NCBI GenBank assembly: GCA_038236965.1
Contig: JBBRZF010000054.1
Span: 1-19,368, forward strand
Length of the DNA stretch: 19,368 nt
Direction of reading: 5' to 3'
DNA from: JBBRZF01 sp038236965
GTDB lineage: Bacteria > Acidobacteriota > Terriglobia > Terriglobales > Acidobacteriaceae
How positions within the stretch are numbered: position 1 is the stretch's first letter; each line of letters begins with the position of its first letter. Below are positions 7,133 through 14,555 of the stretch, piece by piece. The notes beneath the pieces are model-generated. The model worked only from the letters and a program-made list of their open reading frames with translations, did no database searches and was not told the origin of the DNA. The position numbers and the translations under genes are program-made.

Positions 7133-7768
7133 ATGAATGCACGCAAATCGGTAGCCAAGCAAACGAAGACATCTATCGCTGTGAAGATTGCCAAGAAGTC
7201 CGTGGCCGAAAACAAGAAAGCTTTCCGGGTGAAGGTCGTCAGTTCGCGGACGGTATATCGCGCCCCGGTCTTTTACGTTACGTCCGAGCAGGTCGTGGAA
7301 CGCGAAGGCGGGAAGGCTGTTCGGAGGGACATCGTGCATCACCCCGGGTCGGTTGTGGTGATGGCGCTGGATGAAACAGAGCGAGAGCCGCGCGTGCTGC
7401 TTGCGAGGCAATTCCGCTATGCCGCCGGAGAAGAACTGTGGGAGTTCCCTGCCGGACGCATTGATGAAGGCGAAGAGGCGCTGGCCGCAGCGCGTCGTGA
7501 ACTTACGGAAGAGACAGGATTTTCTGCGCAGGAATGGAAGTTGGCGCTTTTCTTCTATTCGAGCCCGGGATTTCTTGACGAGACGATGGCAGTATTCCTG
7601 GCGCGGGGACTAAAGCGTGGGAAAGCGACGCCGGAAGAGGATGAATTCATCTCCAAGCGATTCTATTCATTGTCGCAGGCGGTAAAGCTGGTGATTAGCG
7701 GCAAGGTTCGGGACGCGAAAACAATTGCCGGGGTTCTTTGGCTGAACCAGTATTTTCTGAGAAAGTGA
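7133..7768 (+). CDS. Nudix hydrolase, ADP-ribose pyrophosphatase-like
   Basis: A 211-residue protein with a complete Nudix box at residues 108-130: G108-x5-E114-x7-REL-x-EE-x-GF, which binds the metal ions for nucleoside diphosphate hydrolysis. The preceding RQFRYAAGEELWEFPAGRIDEGE is typical of ADP-sugar pyrophosphatases (NudF-like), so ADP-ribose or a related compound is a likely substrate. The N terminus has a Lys/Arg-rich extension of about 35 residues before the fold, absent from short family members; it could be an unstructured tail. ATG 7133 is used; the frame opens at 7109 with a TTG but has no support. The -10 box overlapping this region suggests a leaderless mRNA. Confidence 0.88.
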   Translation: MNARKSVAKQTKTSIAVKIAKKSVAENKKAFRVKVVSSRTVYRAPVFYVTSEQVVEREGGKAVRRDIVHHPGSVVVMALDETEREPRVLLARQFRYAAGEELWEFPAGRIDEGEEALAAARRELTEETGFSAQEWKLALFFYSSPGFLDETMAVFLARGLKRGKATPEEDEFISKRFYSLSQAVKLVISGKVRDAKTIAGVLWLNQYFLRK

Positions 7769-7859
7769 TAAGTTAGAACGGCGCCGGGAGAAATCGTGCG
7801 TAGCGGCTCCAGCTTCTCGCACACCCGCGCGGGGCTTGGGTTTCGGGTTGTTCACTATA

Positions 7860-7888
7860 TTGACAACACCACGTTTCGGGTGGAGAAT
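7860..7888 (+). promoter_or_regulatory. Promoter of the cold-shock gene
   Basis: A perfect TTGACA (7860-7865) is followed after 17 bases by GAGAAT (7883-7888). Transcription would start near 7895, giving a 5' leader of about 45 bases. The rest of 7769-7940 holds no gene that I can support. Confidence 0.5.
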
Positions 7889-7940
7889 GGGAGCATCGGC
7901 GTACCCGTTCGTCGGCAGTAAGAGCACGGAGGAAGAGAAA

Positions 7941-8147
7941 GTGGATCGTCTAAAAGGAACCGTCAAATGGTTCAATAACGCTAAAGGGTTTGGATTCATC
8001 GGCCGCGAAGATGGTCCCGATGTATTCGTTCACTACAGTGCGATTGGCGCCGAAGGCTATAAGAGCCTGCAAGAGGGTGACCAGGTCGAATTCGAAATTG
8101 TTGAAGGTCCGAAGGGTCCTCAGGCCGGAAATGTGATGAAGTCATAG
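7941..8147 (+). CDS. Cold-shock domain protein (CspA family)
   Basis: A 68-residue single-stranded nucleic-acid-binding protein of the OB fold. Both RNA-binding motifs are present: KGFGFI (RNP1) and VFVHYSAI (RNP2), after the start motif GTVKWFNNAKG. These proteins melt RNA structure or chaperone mRNA. GTG 7941 is the start: it has a strong GGAGG (7928-7932) 8 bases upstream and gives the standard family length, while the open frame further upstream contains no homologous residues. A perfect 9-bp-stem terminator follows. Confidence 0.95.
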   Translation: MDRLKGTVKWFNNAKGFGFIGREDGPDVFVHYSAIGAEGYKSLQEGDQVEFEIVEGPKGPQAGNVMKS

Positions 8148-8184
8148 TAACGGTTCCTTGTAACACGTTGAACACTATAGCTTT

Positions 8185-8215
8185 AGCCCAGCCATCTGCG
8201 GCTGGGCTTTCTTTT
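8185..8215 (+). terminator. Intrinsic terminator of the cold-shock gene
   Basis: AGCCCAGCC (8185-8193) pairs perfectly with GGCTGGGCT (8200-8208) around a 6-base loop, followed by TTTCTTTT. Confidence 0.9.
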
Positions 8216-8219
8216 GCGC

Positions 8220-8225
8220 TACAAT
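8220..8225 (+). promoter_or_regulatory. -10 box of the PolX gene
   Basis: TACAAT lies 8 bases before the ATG at 8234, directly after the cold-shock terminator. There is no Shine-Dalgarno sequence and no clear -35 box, since the -35 region overlaps the terminator stem. Confidence 0.4.
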
Positions 8226-8233
8226 CTTGAGCC

Positions 8234-10090
8234 ATGGATAACAAGACGATTGCCGGGATTTTGTATGAAACGGCTGACTTGATGGAAGTGAACGGGGATG
8301 ACTCATTTCGCATTCGTTCGTACCGAAATGCGGCGGAGGCGATTGAGGGTCAATCGACGCAAATAGCTGAAATCATTGGCGATACGAAGAAGGTTTTGGC
8401 GATTCCGGGGATTGGCAAGGGGATGTTGCTGAATCTGCAGCAGCTATTCGAGTCGGGAACGCTGACGGCGCATCAGGAGTTGCTGACGAAGTATCGTCCG
8501 ACGATGCTGGAACTGCTTAAGATACAGGGACTTGGACCTAAATCCATCGCGCTCATCTGGAGCGCTTTTCAGGTGAGCGATCTGGCCGGGGTGGAGCAGT
8601 TGGCGCGCGAGGGCAAGCTGCGAACGCTGCCGCGGATGAGCGAAAAGACCGAGCAGAAAATCCTCAAAAGCATTGAAACCTATAGGCTTATCTCTGGCCG
8701 ATTCCATCTGGACGAGGCGGCCAAGGTCGCGGAAAAGATGGCGGAACATCTGGCGGAATTGGCGGGGGTGGAGCGGGTTACGCCGGCGGGATCGCTGCGT
8801 CGCGGGCGCGAAACGGTGGGCGACCTGGATATTCTGATAACTGGTAAATGCTGTGTTGACAAGGGGATGCGGGAATCGGCGATTGAGCACATTCTGAAAT
8901 TTCCGGGAATCCTGGATGTGCTGGCTCGGGGCGAGAACAAGGTCAGTTTCAAGTTGCGGACAGGGATGCAGGTGGACGTCCGTCTGCTGGCTCCGGAGGC
9001 GTATGGTGCTGCGCTGCAATACTTTACGGGGTCGAAGACGCACAATGTATCGCTGCGTCAGCGGGCTTTGAAGATGGGATTCACGCTGAATGAGTATGGA
9101 ATCTTTCGGCTGACGGAGGAGAAAAACTGGTCGAAAAACGCTAAGAAAACTGCCAAAGATACTGCTACAAATACAAATCCCTCAATAAGTGCGATTTCGT
9201 TGAAGAAAGCTGCTGAGGCGAAAGCCAATCTGGATACCGGGCTGGCCGTGGCGGCTCTGACCGAGGAGGAAATCTACGCGACGCTGGAGCTGGACTACAT
9301 TCCGCCGGAGTTGCGAGAGAACTACGGCGAGATAGAGGCGGCGGCGAACCATTCCCTGCCGAGGCTGATCGAGGTGGGAGATTTGCGCGGCGACGTCCAC
9401 ATGCATACGGTGGAGACGGACGGTCGCTGCACGATCGAAGAGATGGCGCTGGCGGCGCGTGAGCGCGGATACCAGTACATGGCGATCACCGACCATTCGA
9501 AGAACCTGGCGTTCGCGAACGGATTGGACGACAAGCGCGCGGAAGAACACACGAAGCGGATTCGTCGGGCGGACGAGCAGATAGAAGGCATCAAGATATT
9601 TGCGGGCATCGAGGTGGACATTCTGGCCGATGGCGAACTCGACTTGTCGGACTCGGTGCTGGCGCAGATGGACATCGTGATTGCCAGCGTTCACTCGGCG
9701 TTCGCGCAAGAGCCGGCGAAGATGACGGACAGAATACTGCGCGCGATCGGCAACAAGAACACGTCGATCATCGGGCATCCGACGGGGCGTCTGCTGCTGA
9801 GGCGGGAGGCGTACCAGTTCGATATGGACGCAGTGCTGAAAGCCGCCGCTGTGAACAAAGTCGCGATGGAGCAGAACGCGTATCCCGACCGGTTAGATTT
9901 ATGCGACCTGCATTTGCGCATGGCGAAGGAGCGCGGTGTGAAGATCGTGATCAATACGGATTCTCATCACACGTCGCACATGGAGAAGATCAAGTGGGGA
10001 GTGCTGCAAGCGAGAAGAGCGTGGCTGAGGAAAGATGATGTGTTGAACACGCTGCCTGTCGCGGAGTTTGCGAAGGCCATGAAGAGGTAG
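8234..10090 (+). CDS. polX: DNA polymerase/3'-5' exonuclease PolX
   Basis: A 618-residue protein: an X-family DNA polymerase fused to a PHP exonuclease, of the kind used in bacterial DNA repair. Residues 1-80 are the 8-kDa-like helical region with a helix-hairpin-helix (IPGIGKGMLL), and a second one is at 97-103 (IQGLGPK). The nucleotidyltransferase core has AGSLRRGRETVGDLDILIT with Asp197 and Asp199, and the third Asp at 248 (QVDVRLL). The PHP domain (about 385-600) has GDVHMHT (H389, H391), TDHSK (H421), GIE (E460), SVH (H487), GHPTG (H515) and TDSHH (D576, H578). All main catalytic residues are present. A Lys/Thr/Asn-rich linker of about 45 residues (297-342) makes it longer than the usual 570-580. 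Confidence 0.94.
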   Translation: MDNKTIAGILYETADLMEVNGDDSFRIRSYRNAAEAIEGQSTQIAEIIGDTKKVLAIPGIGKGMLLNLQQLFESGTLTAHQELLTKYRPTMLELLKIQGLGPKSIALIWSAFQVSDLAGVEQLAREGKLRTLPRMSEKTEQKILKSIETYRLISGRFHLDEAAKVAEKMAEHLAELAGVERVTPAGSLRRGRETVGDLDILITGKCCVDKGMRESAIEHILKFPGILDVLARGENKVSFKLRTGMQVDVRLLAPEAYGAALQYFTGSKTHNVSLRQRALKMGFTLNEYGIFRLTEEKNWSKNAKKTAKDTATNTNPSISAISLKKAAEAKANLDTGLAVAALTEEEIYATLELDYIPPELRENYGEIEAAANHSLPRLIEVGDLRGDVHMHTVETDGRCTIEEMALAARERGYQYMAITDHSKNLAFANGLDDKRAEEHTKRIRRADEQIEGIKIFAGIEVDILADGELDLSDSVLAQMDIVIASVHSAFAQEPAKMTDRILRAIGNKNTSIIGHPTGRLLLRREAYQFDMDAVLKAAAVNKVAMEQNAYPDRLDLCDLHLRMAKERGVKIVINTDSHHTSHMEKIKWGVLQARRAWLRKDDVLNTLPVAEFAKAMKR

Positions 10091-10091
10091 A

Positions 10092-10169
10092 GCAATCCAC
10101 CACGGGCACGGAGTCACGGAGAAGATCAAAAGCTTGAGGATGGAAGAGCCCGTTGATGCGGGCTTTTTT
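10092..10169 (+). repeat. Gene-end repeat element with terminator, copy 2 (after polX)
   Basis: A short form of the 6004-6173 element: GCAATCCACCACGG, CACGGAG units, AGATCAAAAGCTTGAGGATG, then the same terminator. It lacks the central spacer and CACGAAGR block. It starts 2 bases after the polX stop codon. Confidence 0.75.
10147..10169 (+). terminator. Intrinsic terminator of polX
   Basis: AGCCCG (10147-10152) pairs with CGGGCT (10159-10164) around TTGATG, followed by six T residues in all. Confidence 0.8.
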
Positions 10170-10181
10170 GTTGCGGCCATG

Positions 10182-10218
10182 AAAAGCCCCACATATGCGA
10201 ACACCGCATATGTAGGGC
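10182..10218 (-). terminator. Intrinsic terminator of the kinase/TPR gene
   Basis: On the minus strand GCCC-T-ACATATGCG (10205-10218) pairs with CGCATATGT-G-GGGC (10186-10199) around GTGTT, followed by TTTTC. It lies 14 bases after the stop codon of the TPR frame at 10232. Confidence 0.85.
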
Positions 10219-10231
10219 ACCAGTTCTCTAT

Positions 10232-11173
10232 TTAGTCGGGGATGTTGAGGCGGTGCATGAAGGCTTTGAATTTGGGGTCGGAGCGGTATTGGTCGAAGAC
10301 GGGATAGCGAACCATCTCGGGGACCTGGTGGTCGACTTCCTTCATTGCTTGTTCGAGGAGTTCGAAAACTTTGTCGCGGTCTCCGGCGATGGCGTACGCG
10401 GTGGCATACATGGCGGATGGCACGTATCCGATGGCCGAACGGGCTTTGAGTCCTACGAGCATGGACTCGCTTAAGGCCTTTTTGTCGTTGCCTGTGACGG
10501 TGGAGGCGGCGAAGGACTTTTTCCACTGCTTGCTGGCCTCTGCGTATTGTCCCTGGGAAGCGAGAAAGGCGCCATACTTCCAGTAAAGGAACTGGAAGTT
10601 GGGGGCGATTTCAATAGTGTGCTGGAACTGGGCTTGTGCTTCTGACGTGTGGTGTGCGGCCATGAGAGCGACGCCGTAGTTGACGTTGAGGATGGGCGAG
10701 AGCGGGTCAAGTGCGAGCGCGGTGCGCAGTTCGACGAGCGCTTCGTCAAAACGCTTTAGCGAATACAGGACGATGAAGGCGTAGAGATAGTGTGCTGTGG
10801 CGTTGTTGGGATTGAGTTCGATGGCGCGACGATACTCTTTTTCGGCCTCTTCCCATTTGAGACTGGAACCAAGTGCTCCGGCGTAAGCGGAATGGGCTTC
10901 GGAGGAGTTGGGATCGAGTTCCACGGCTTTGCGGCCATTGGAAATTGAAAGAGGGACGGCATCGGAGGGAGCGATGACGCCGTAGCCGGGCGCGACATTG
11001 TATGCGTCGGAGAGTCCGGCGTAGGCGAGCGAGTAATTGGGGTCGGCAGCGATTGCCTGATTGAAGTAGCGAATTGCCTGTTGGAGGTTCTCGCGTCCGC
11101 GGAGGGCCCAGAAATGGCGTCCCTTGGCGTAAAGCTGGTAAGCGTCGGAGTTGGCAGTGGTGGCGCGGGCCAT
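10232..11173 (-). CDS. TPR domain, C-terminal part of a frameshifted kinase
   Basis: A 313-residue open frame beginning MARATTANSDAYQLYAKG and carrying at least four tetratricopeptide repeats, for example AIRYFNQAIAADPNYSLAYAGLSDAY, KEYRRAIELNPNNATAHYLYA, ALVELRTALALDPLSPILNVNYG and AQFQHTIEIAPNFQFLYWKYG. In acidobacterial Ser/Thr kinases the segment AYQLYxKGR regularly follows the FlgO-like domain in the same chain. Here the upstream kinase frame is offset by one base, and reading backwards through 11174-11191 in the TPR frame gives RQQQTQ, a sensible continuation of the kinase's MKLT. It is therefore very probably not an independent gene, and the Met at 11173 is probably internal. TPRs likely bind partner proteins. 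Confidence 0.85.
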   Translation of the reverse strand: MARATTANSDAYQLYAKGRHFWALRGRENLQQAIRYFNQAIAADPNYSLAYAGLSDAYNVAPGYGVIAPSDAVPLSISNGRKAVELDPNSSEAHSAYAGALGSSLKWEEAEKEYRRAIELNPNNATAHYLYAFIVLYSLKRFDEALVELRTALALDPLSPILNVNYGVALMAAHHTSEAQAQFQHTIEIAPNFQFLYWKYGAFLASQGQYAEASKQWKKSFAASTVTGNDKKALSESMLVGLKARSAIGYVPSAMYATAYAIAGDRDKVFELLEQAMKEVDHQVPEMVRYPVFDQYRSDPKFKAFMHRLNIPD

Positions 11174-12635
11174 CTGCGTCTGCTGCTGGCGCGGTGAGCT
11201 TCATGCGGAGTCCGGAAGAGACGTCGCGAGCGATCTCGTCCTGGAGACTAGCCATCTCGCTGAGACTGCGCGTGTATTGAGAGCCCCATATCTCCGAGCC
11301 GTCGGCGCTGTTGATGAGGTCGGCGGCAATCTTCAAGGAGTCGCCGTGCTGGGTGATGCGTCCGACGAGGACGGCATCGACCTTCAACTTCTGGCCGATC
11401 TGCGCGGGTTCGTCCTGCTTGTCTTTGAAGCGGAAGACGGTGCTGCGGGCCATGACGCGCATGTTCGGCAATTTGGAAAGTGTACTGATGAGATCGTCGG
11501 TTACACCTTCGCCAAGGAAATCATTGTCGGCGTTGCTGGTCGCGTTAACGAATGGAAGCACGGCGATGGAGCTAACCTGTTGCGCGTAGGAGCGGCGAAA
11601 GATGAAGGCACCGCTGGCTGCAGCGACGACAAGAACGGCAATGATGGCGGCAATCCAGACCTTCTTCCGTGAGGCGGGCGCCGCAACGGGAACGGCAGAA
11701 ACAGGAATGGCCGAAGAAGAAGCGGGCGCGGCCAGAGTGTAGGCAGCGGAGGACTGAGTTACGGCGGTACGTCCGGAATCGGAATCGCGCTTGAGGCGTT
11801 TGAGGTCGGCGCGAATCTCTGAGGCGGACTGGTAACGGACTTCGCGGTCTTTCTCGAGCGCCTTGTCGATGGTGTGAACGAGTTCTGGCGGCAGGTCCGG
11901 ATTGAGTTGCGCGGATGGCAAGGGGGCGCGATTGAGAATCTGGTCGAAGACGAGAGCGGAGGTGGTTCCCTTGAAGGCGACTTTTCCGGTGGCCATCTCG
12001 TAGAGGACGGCGCCGAAGGAGAAGAGGTCTGTGCGGATATCGAGGACTTCGCCGCGCGCCTGCTCGGGCGACATATAGGCGGCGGTTCCCATGGCGACGC
12101 CGGGCGAGGTCTGGTATTGAGGGCGCGCGAGGGTTGGTCCCGCGGTGGCCTGCTGGTGCGTGTCGCGCTCGATTTTGGCGAGACCGAAGTCGAGTACTTT
12201 GACCTGTGAGCGCCGAGTAACGAAGACGTTGGAACACTTGATGTCGCGATGAACGATGCCGCGGGAGTGGGCAGCCTCGAGCGCTTCGGAGATTTGAAGG
12301 CCGAAATCGAGAATCTGGTGAAGCGAGAGCGGGCGTCCGCCAAGATGGTTGTCGAGGGTGCAGCCCTCAAGCAATTCCATGGCGATGAAGTATCGTCCGT
12401 TGTCCTGCGCGATTTCGTAGATGGTGCAGATGTTTGGGTGATTGAGCGCAGAGGCGGCGCGCGCTTCGCGATGGAAGCGGTCGAGCACGTCGGGATCTGA
12501 GGCTAGCTCATCGGGCAGGAACTTGAGAGCGACGTGACGGCCGAGGGTTACATCCTCCGCCTCATATACCACGCCCATACCGCCACTGCCGAGCTTGGCC
12601 AGGATCTTGTAATGGGAAACGGTAGTTCCAATCAA
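10746..12635 (-). CDS. Ser/Thr protein kinase with FlgO-like domain, frameshifted
   Basis: A 629-codon open frame; about the first 481 residues are authentic. Kinase domain 9-280: KLGSGGMGVVY glycine loop, VALK with Lys38, HRDIKCSN with Asp131, DFGLAK with Asp149, and YMSPEQARGE. A Pro/Ala/Ser-rich linker leads to one membrane span (about 326-347), then an extracytoplasmic FlgO/TolB-like domain (355-475: IAVLPFVNATSN, LISTLSKLPNMRVMARSTVFRFKD, VDAVLVGRI). After MKLT (481) the frame turns into Arg/Pro-rich nonsense because it leaves the TPR frame; the last 148 codons are not real. Removing one base near 11192 would give an 800-residue kinase-FlgO-TPR protein, a typical acidobacterial form. The start is TTG 12635, with GGTGAG upstream and a stop codon two codons before. 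Confidence 0.88.
   Translation of the reverse strand: MIGTTVSHYKILAKLGSGGMGVVYEAEDVTLGRHVALKFLPDELASDPDVLDRFHREARAASALNHPNICTIYEIAQDNGRYFIAMELLEGCTLDNHLGGRPLSLHQILDFGLQISEALEAAHSRGIVHRDIKCSNVFVTRRSQVKVLDFGLAKIERDTHQQATAGPTLARPQYQTSPGVAMGTAAYMSPEQARGEVLDIRTDLFSFGAVLYEMATGKVAFKGTTSALVFDQILNRAPLPSAQLNPDLPPELVHTIDKALEKDREVRYQSASEIRADLKRLKRDSDSGRTAVTQSSAAYTLAAPASSSAIPVSAVPVAAPASRKKVWIAAIIAVLVVAAASGAFIFRRSYAQQVSSIAVLPFVNATSNADNDFLGEGVTDDLISTLSKLPNMRVMARSTVFRFKDKQDEPAQIGQKLKVDAVLVGRITQHGDSLKIAADLINSADGSEIWGSQYTRSLSEMASLQDEIARDVSSGLRMKLTAPAADADGPRHHCQLRRLPALRQGTPFLGPPRTREPPTGNSLLQSGNRCRPQLLARLRRTLRRIQCRARLRRHRSLRCRPSFNFQWPQSRGTRSQLLRSPFRLRRSTWFQSQMGRGRKRVSSRHRTQSQQRHSTLSLRLHRPVFAKAF
11176..11198 (-). 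other. Frameshift site in the kinase/TPR gene
   Basis: The kinase frame and the TPR frame differ by one base. On the minus strand, reading ACC (Thr481, 11193-11195), skipping the G at 11192, then CGC CAG CAG CAG ACG CAG ATG, joins the frames without a stop. The CAG triplet run and GCGC next to it are places where polymerase slippage or a base-call error could occur. No slippery heptamer typical of programmed frameshifting is seen. Confidence 0.75.
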
Positions 12636-12800
12636 TCTGGCTCACCCACGTTTACGACTGCGGGATGGTAATACCCGAATGCTAGTAGATGCAAGAGACT
12701 AGGAAGAGTTTTCGAAGAAAGACAAAGGGGGAGGAAGCGAGGTGAACGCCGGGGAGAGGACCCCGGGAACGAATTTGGTGCGACGGGGTGGTGGCGGTAT

Positions 12801-12806
12801 TACAAT
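12801..12806 (+). promoter_or_regulatory. Possible -10 box upstream of the 12884 gene
   Basis: TACAAT at 12801-12806 lacks a good -35 box at standard spacing. A small hairpin CCCC/GGGG (about 12829-12842) lies in the resulting leader. The rest of 12636-12883 shows nothing clear. Confidence 0.3.
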
Positions 12807-12883
12807 TGGATGCATCTCAGGAGTGAGTCCCCAGAACGTGGGGAAAGTTGGCCAACCCGAAGCTAGAACTGCAGGAGGATCTC

Positions 12884-13444
12884 ATGGCCGCTCCGCAATC
12901 CCGTCCCGAAGAAACAGATGCGGGACACGTTCCCATCACAGAAGAGTTCGACAGTCCGAAGCACACGCTGCCCGATGCCGGGCCGATGATCATAGCGCTG
13001 GTGCTGGTGGCGATCGCGGTGGGAGCTATCGCTTATTTCTTCCGATCACAACCGGTTGCCAGCGGCACCATCGACGAAGCGTTCGCCGTCGCGGTGCCGA
13101 ACCAGAACACGGTGCTGGCGACAGTACAACTGAGCGTGAACAATACAAGCAAGAAGCCGATCATCATCCGGAACATCAATATCACGGTGCGGACGGAAAA
13201 AGGCGAGTTCAGCGACGACTCGGCCAACGTGGTGGATATGCCGCGTTATTTTGCCGGCTTCCCTGACCTGAAAGCGCACTCGATCGAAGGCTTGCCGCGC
13301 GACCTGAACATTCCACCGGGCACGCAGATCAATGGCAGCGTGATCGTGAGCTTCCCTATCACGAAGGAAGATTTTGATGGGCGGAGAGCGCTGATTGCCC
13401 AGGTCGCGTTCTTTGACCACAATGCCATCGAGGTAAAACGGTAA
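12884..13444 (+). CDS. Single-span membrane protein, unknown (DUF2393-like?)
   Basis: A 186-residue protein. The N-terminal 30 residues are polar and acidic, then one membrane span at about 33-53 (GPMIIALVLVAIAVGAIAYFF), then an extracytoplasmic beta-rich domain. That domain reads like an immunoglobulin-like fold: VLATVQLSVNNTSKKPIIIRNINITVRT, DMPRYFAGFPDLKAHSIE, then PPGTQINGSVIVSFPITKEDFDGR. It resembles DUF2393-type proteins, but this is a recollection of pattern, not a search. ATG 12884 is chosen over the upstream TTG at 12848 because AGGAGGA at 12873-12879 is well placed for it. It points toward another unrecognised single-span protein (13686-14495). Role unknown. Confidence 0.82.
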   Translation: MAAPQSRPEETDAGHVPITEEFDSPKHTLPDAGPMIIALVLVAIAVGAIAYFFRSQPVASGTIDEAFAVAVPNQNTVLATVQLSVNNTSKKPIIIRNINITVRTEKGEFSDDSANVVDMPRYFAGFPDLKAHSIEGLPRDLNIPPGTQINGSVIVSFPITKEDFDGRRALIAQVAFFDHNAIEVKR

Positions 13445-13460
13445 GCGAACGGCTCGAAAT

Positions 13461-13560
13461 TGGTAATTGGGTAAGCGGTAAATGGGTAATTGAGGTCGAG
13501 GAGTTCCGAGGGGAGACAAAGGGTCTCTCCACTTCGCTTCGCTTCGGTCGAGATGACGGT
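13461..13560. repeat. Dispersed intergenic repeat mosaic
   Basis: 13461-13492 holds degenerate GGTAATTGG/GGTAAATGG units. 13507-13560 holds a GGTCTCTCCACTTCGCTTCG and CGGTCGAGATGACGG block of a kind often met between genes in environmental genomes. No gene is supported in 13445-13685. Confidence 0.6.
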
Positions 13561-13591
13561 TCGAGCAGGCGACGAGCTTGCAGCAAACGAA

Positions 13592-13615
13592 GGGCACGGC
13601 GCTGAAGCCGTGCCC
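13592..13615. terminator. Strong hairpin between convergent genes
   Basis: GGGCACGGC (13592-13600) pairs perfectly with GCCGTGCCC (13607-13615) around GCTGAA. There is no long T-tract on either side, so termination is plausible but unproven. Its GCCGTGCC core is shared with the repeat array at 15814-16063. Confidence 0.45.
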
Positions 13616-13685
13616 CTATGTTTGCTCGATACAAATGCTCGCAAACAGACAGTGGTAACCACTTCCGGCTCAAGCGCTACGACCA

Positions 13686-14495
13686 TTACTGGTTCTTGGG
13701 TGAGCTTAGGTATCCGGTGACGGTGTCCTTGTCCACTTTGTAGACGACGACTTCGAAGAGCGAGCGATCGCGTCCGGTATAGAACTGCATGGGCTCGTTC
13801 ATGGTGCGGTCCTTCTTCTCGATAGTGCGGTCGTCGGCGATGACGTTAAGGGTGAACTTTCCCTTCTTGGCATCGGCCTTTTTCAGTTGCAGGCTGATGG
13901 TGGATACGGGCGCCTTCTGATTCTTGCGCAGAGTGAATTCGTAGATGTTGCGGTCACCCCTGTGCTTGAGGAACTCGACTTCATCGTGATTGCGAGCGAT
14001 GAGTCCGCTCTGTACGCCGAGGTCGCCGACAGCCTTTTCAAGCTTCTGCCTGGTGGCGTCGAGGTCGCTGCGGGTGCTGGCGATGTCGGTCTTGGCGCCA
14101 CCGAGTTCGGTCTTTACACCGGAAACGTCGCTGGAAACCTGGGAGACCTGCGCCTGCTGTTTCTTCTGCTCTTCGGTGAGCATCCTGCTGGACTGTTCCT
14201 GCTGGCGGCGAAGCTCAGAGGTGCGCTTGGCGAGCTGCTCTTCCGTCATCCCGACTTTGGAGTCGAGCGCTTCAACGGATTCCTTCATGGATGTGTTGGT
14301 GGCGTGGATCTTCTGGCCGAGCTCTTTCTGGGCCGTTTCGGCGGCGAGCTGCTTTTGTTCGAGGCCGGCGATGCGTCCGCGCAAATCGAACATGAGGAAG
14401 AGAGACGCGACCACGTAAACGACGGCTACTGCCAGTACCACGATCTTTATGGTGTTGTTGCTGTTCGTGGAAACCACCTGGCCTTCATCTGACAT
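13686..14495 (-). CDS. Membrane-anchored coiled-coil protein, unknown
   Basis: A 269-residue protein. After a short polar N terminus comes one membrane span (about 16-36), then a long coiled coil (about 40-165) rich in Gln, Glu, Lys and Ser, with heptad-like spacing (AGLEQKQLAAETAQKELGQKI, KTDIASTRSDLDATRQKLEKAV). The last 95 residues form a separate beta-rich domain (RNIYEFTLRKNQ, VSTISLQLKKADAKKGKFTLNVIADD, LFEVVVYKVDKDTVTGYLSSP). No known enzyme motif is visible. ATG 14495 is chosen because AAGGAG is 7 bases upstream; the frame extends 20 more codons with no support. Its strong promoter suggests substantial expression. It could be a periplasmic spacer or stalk protein (inference). Confidence 0.82.
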   Translation of the reverse strand: MSDEGQVVSTNSNNTIKIVVLAVAVVYVVASLFLMFDLRGRIAGLEQKQLAAETAQKELGQKIHATNTSMKESVEALDSKVGMTEEQLAKRTSELRRQQEQSSRMLTEEQKKQQAQVSQVSSDVSGVKTELGGAKTDIASTRSDLDATRQKLEKAVGDLGVQSGLIARNHDEVEFLKHRGDRNIYEFTLRKNQKAPVSTISLQLKKADAKKGKFTLNVIADDRTIEKKDRTMNEPMQFYTGRDRSLFEVVVYKVDKDTVTGYLSSPKNQ

Positions 14496-14527
14496 GTAAG
14501 ACTCCTTTTGAATAACGGCTATTCTGA

Positions 14528-14555
14528 ATTGTATGCAGCTGAATTTACCTGTCAA
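14528..14555 (-). promoter_or_regulatory. Sigma70-type promoter of the coiled-coil gene
   Basis: On the minus strand a perfect TTGACA (14550-14555) and TACAAT (14528-14533) are 16 bases apart. Transcription would start near 14521 and give a leader of about 25 bases with an AAGGAG site. This is the best promoter match in the window. Confidence 0.75.

Noticed and set aside
11176..11198. Programmed ribosomal frameshift in the kinase
   Set aside because: No slippery heptamer, internal Shine-Dalgarno element or downstream pseudoknot is evident; a mutation or a sequencing error is simpler.
10253..12500. Several plus-strand open frames opposite the kinase
   Set aside because: They are shadows of a GC-rich coding strand with clear kinase and TPR motifs on the minus strand.
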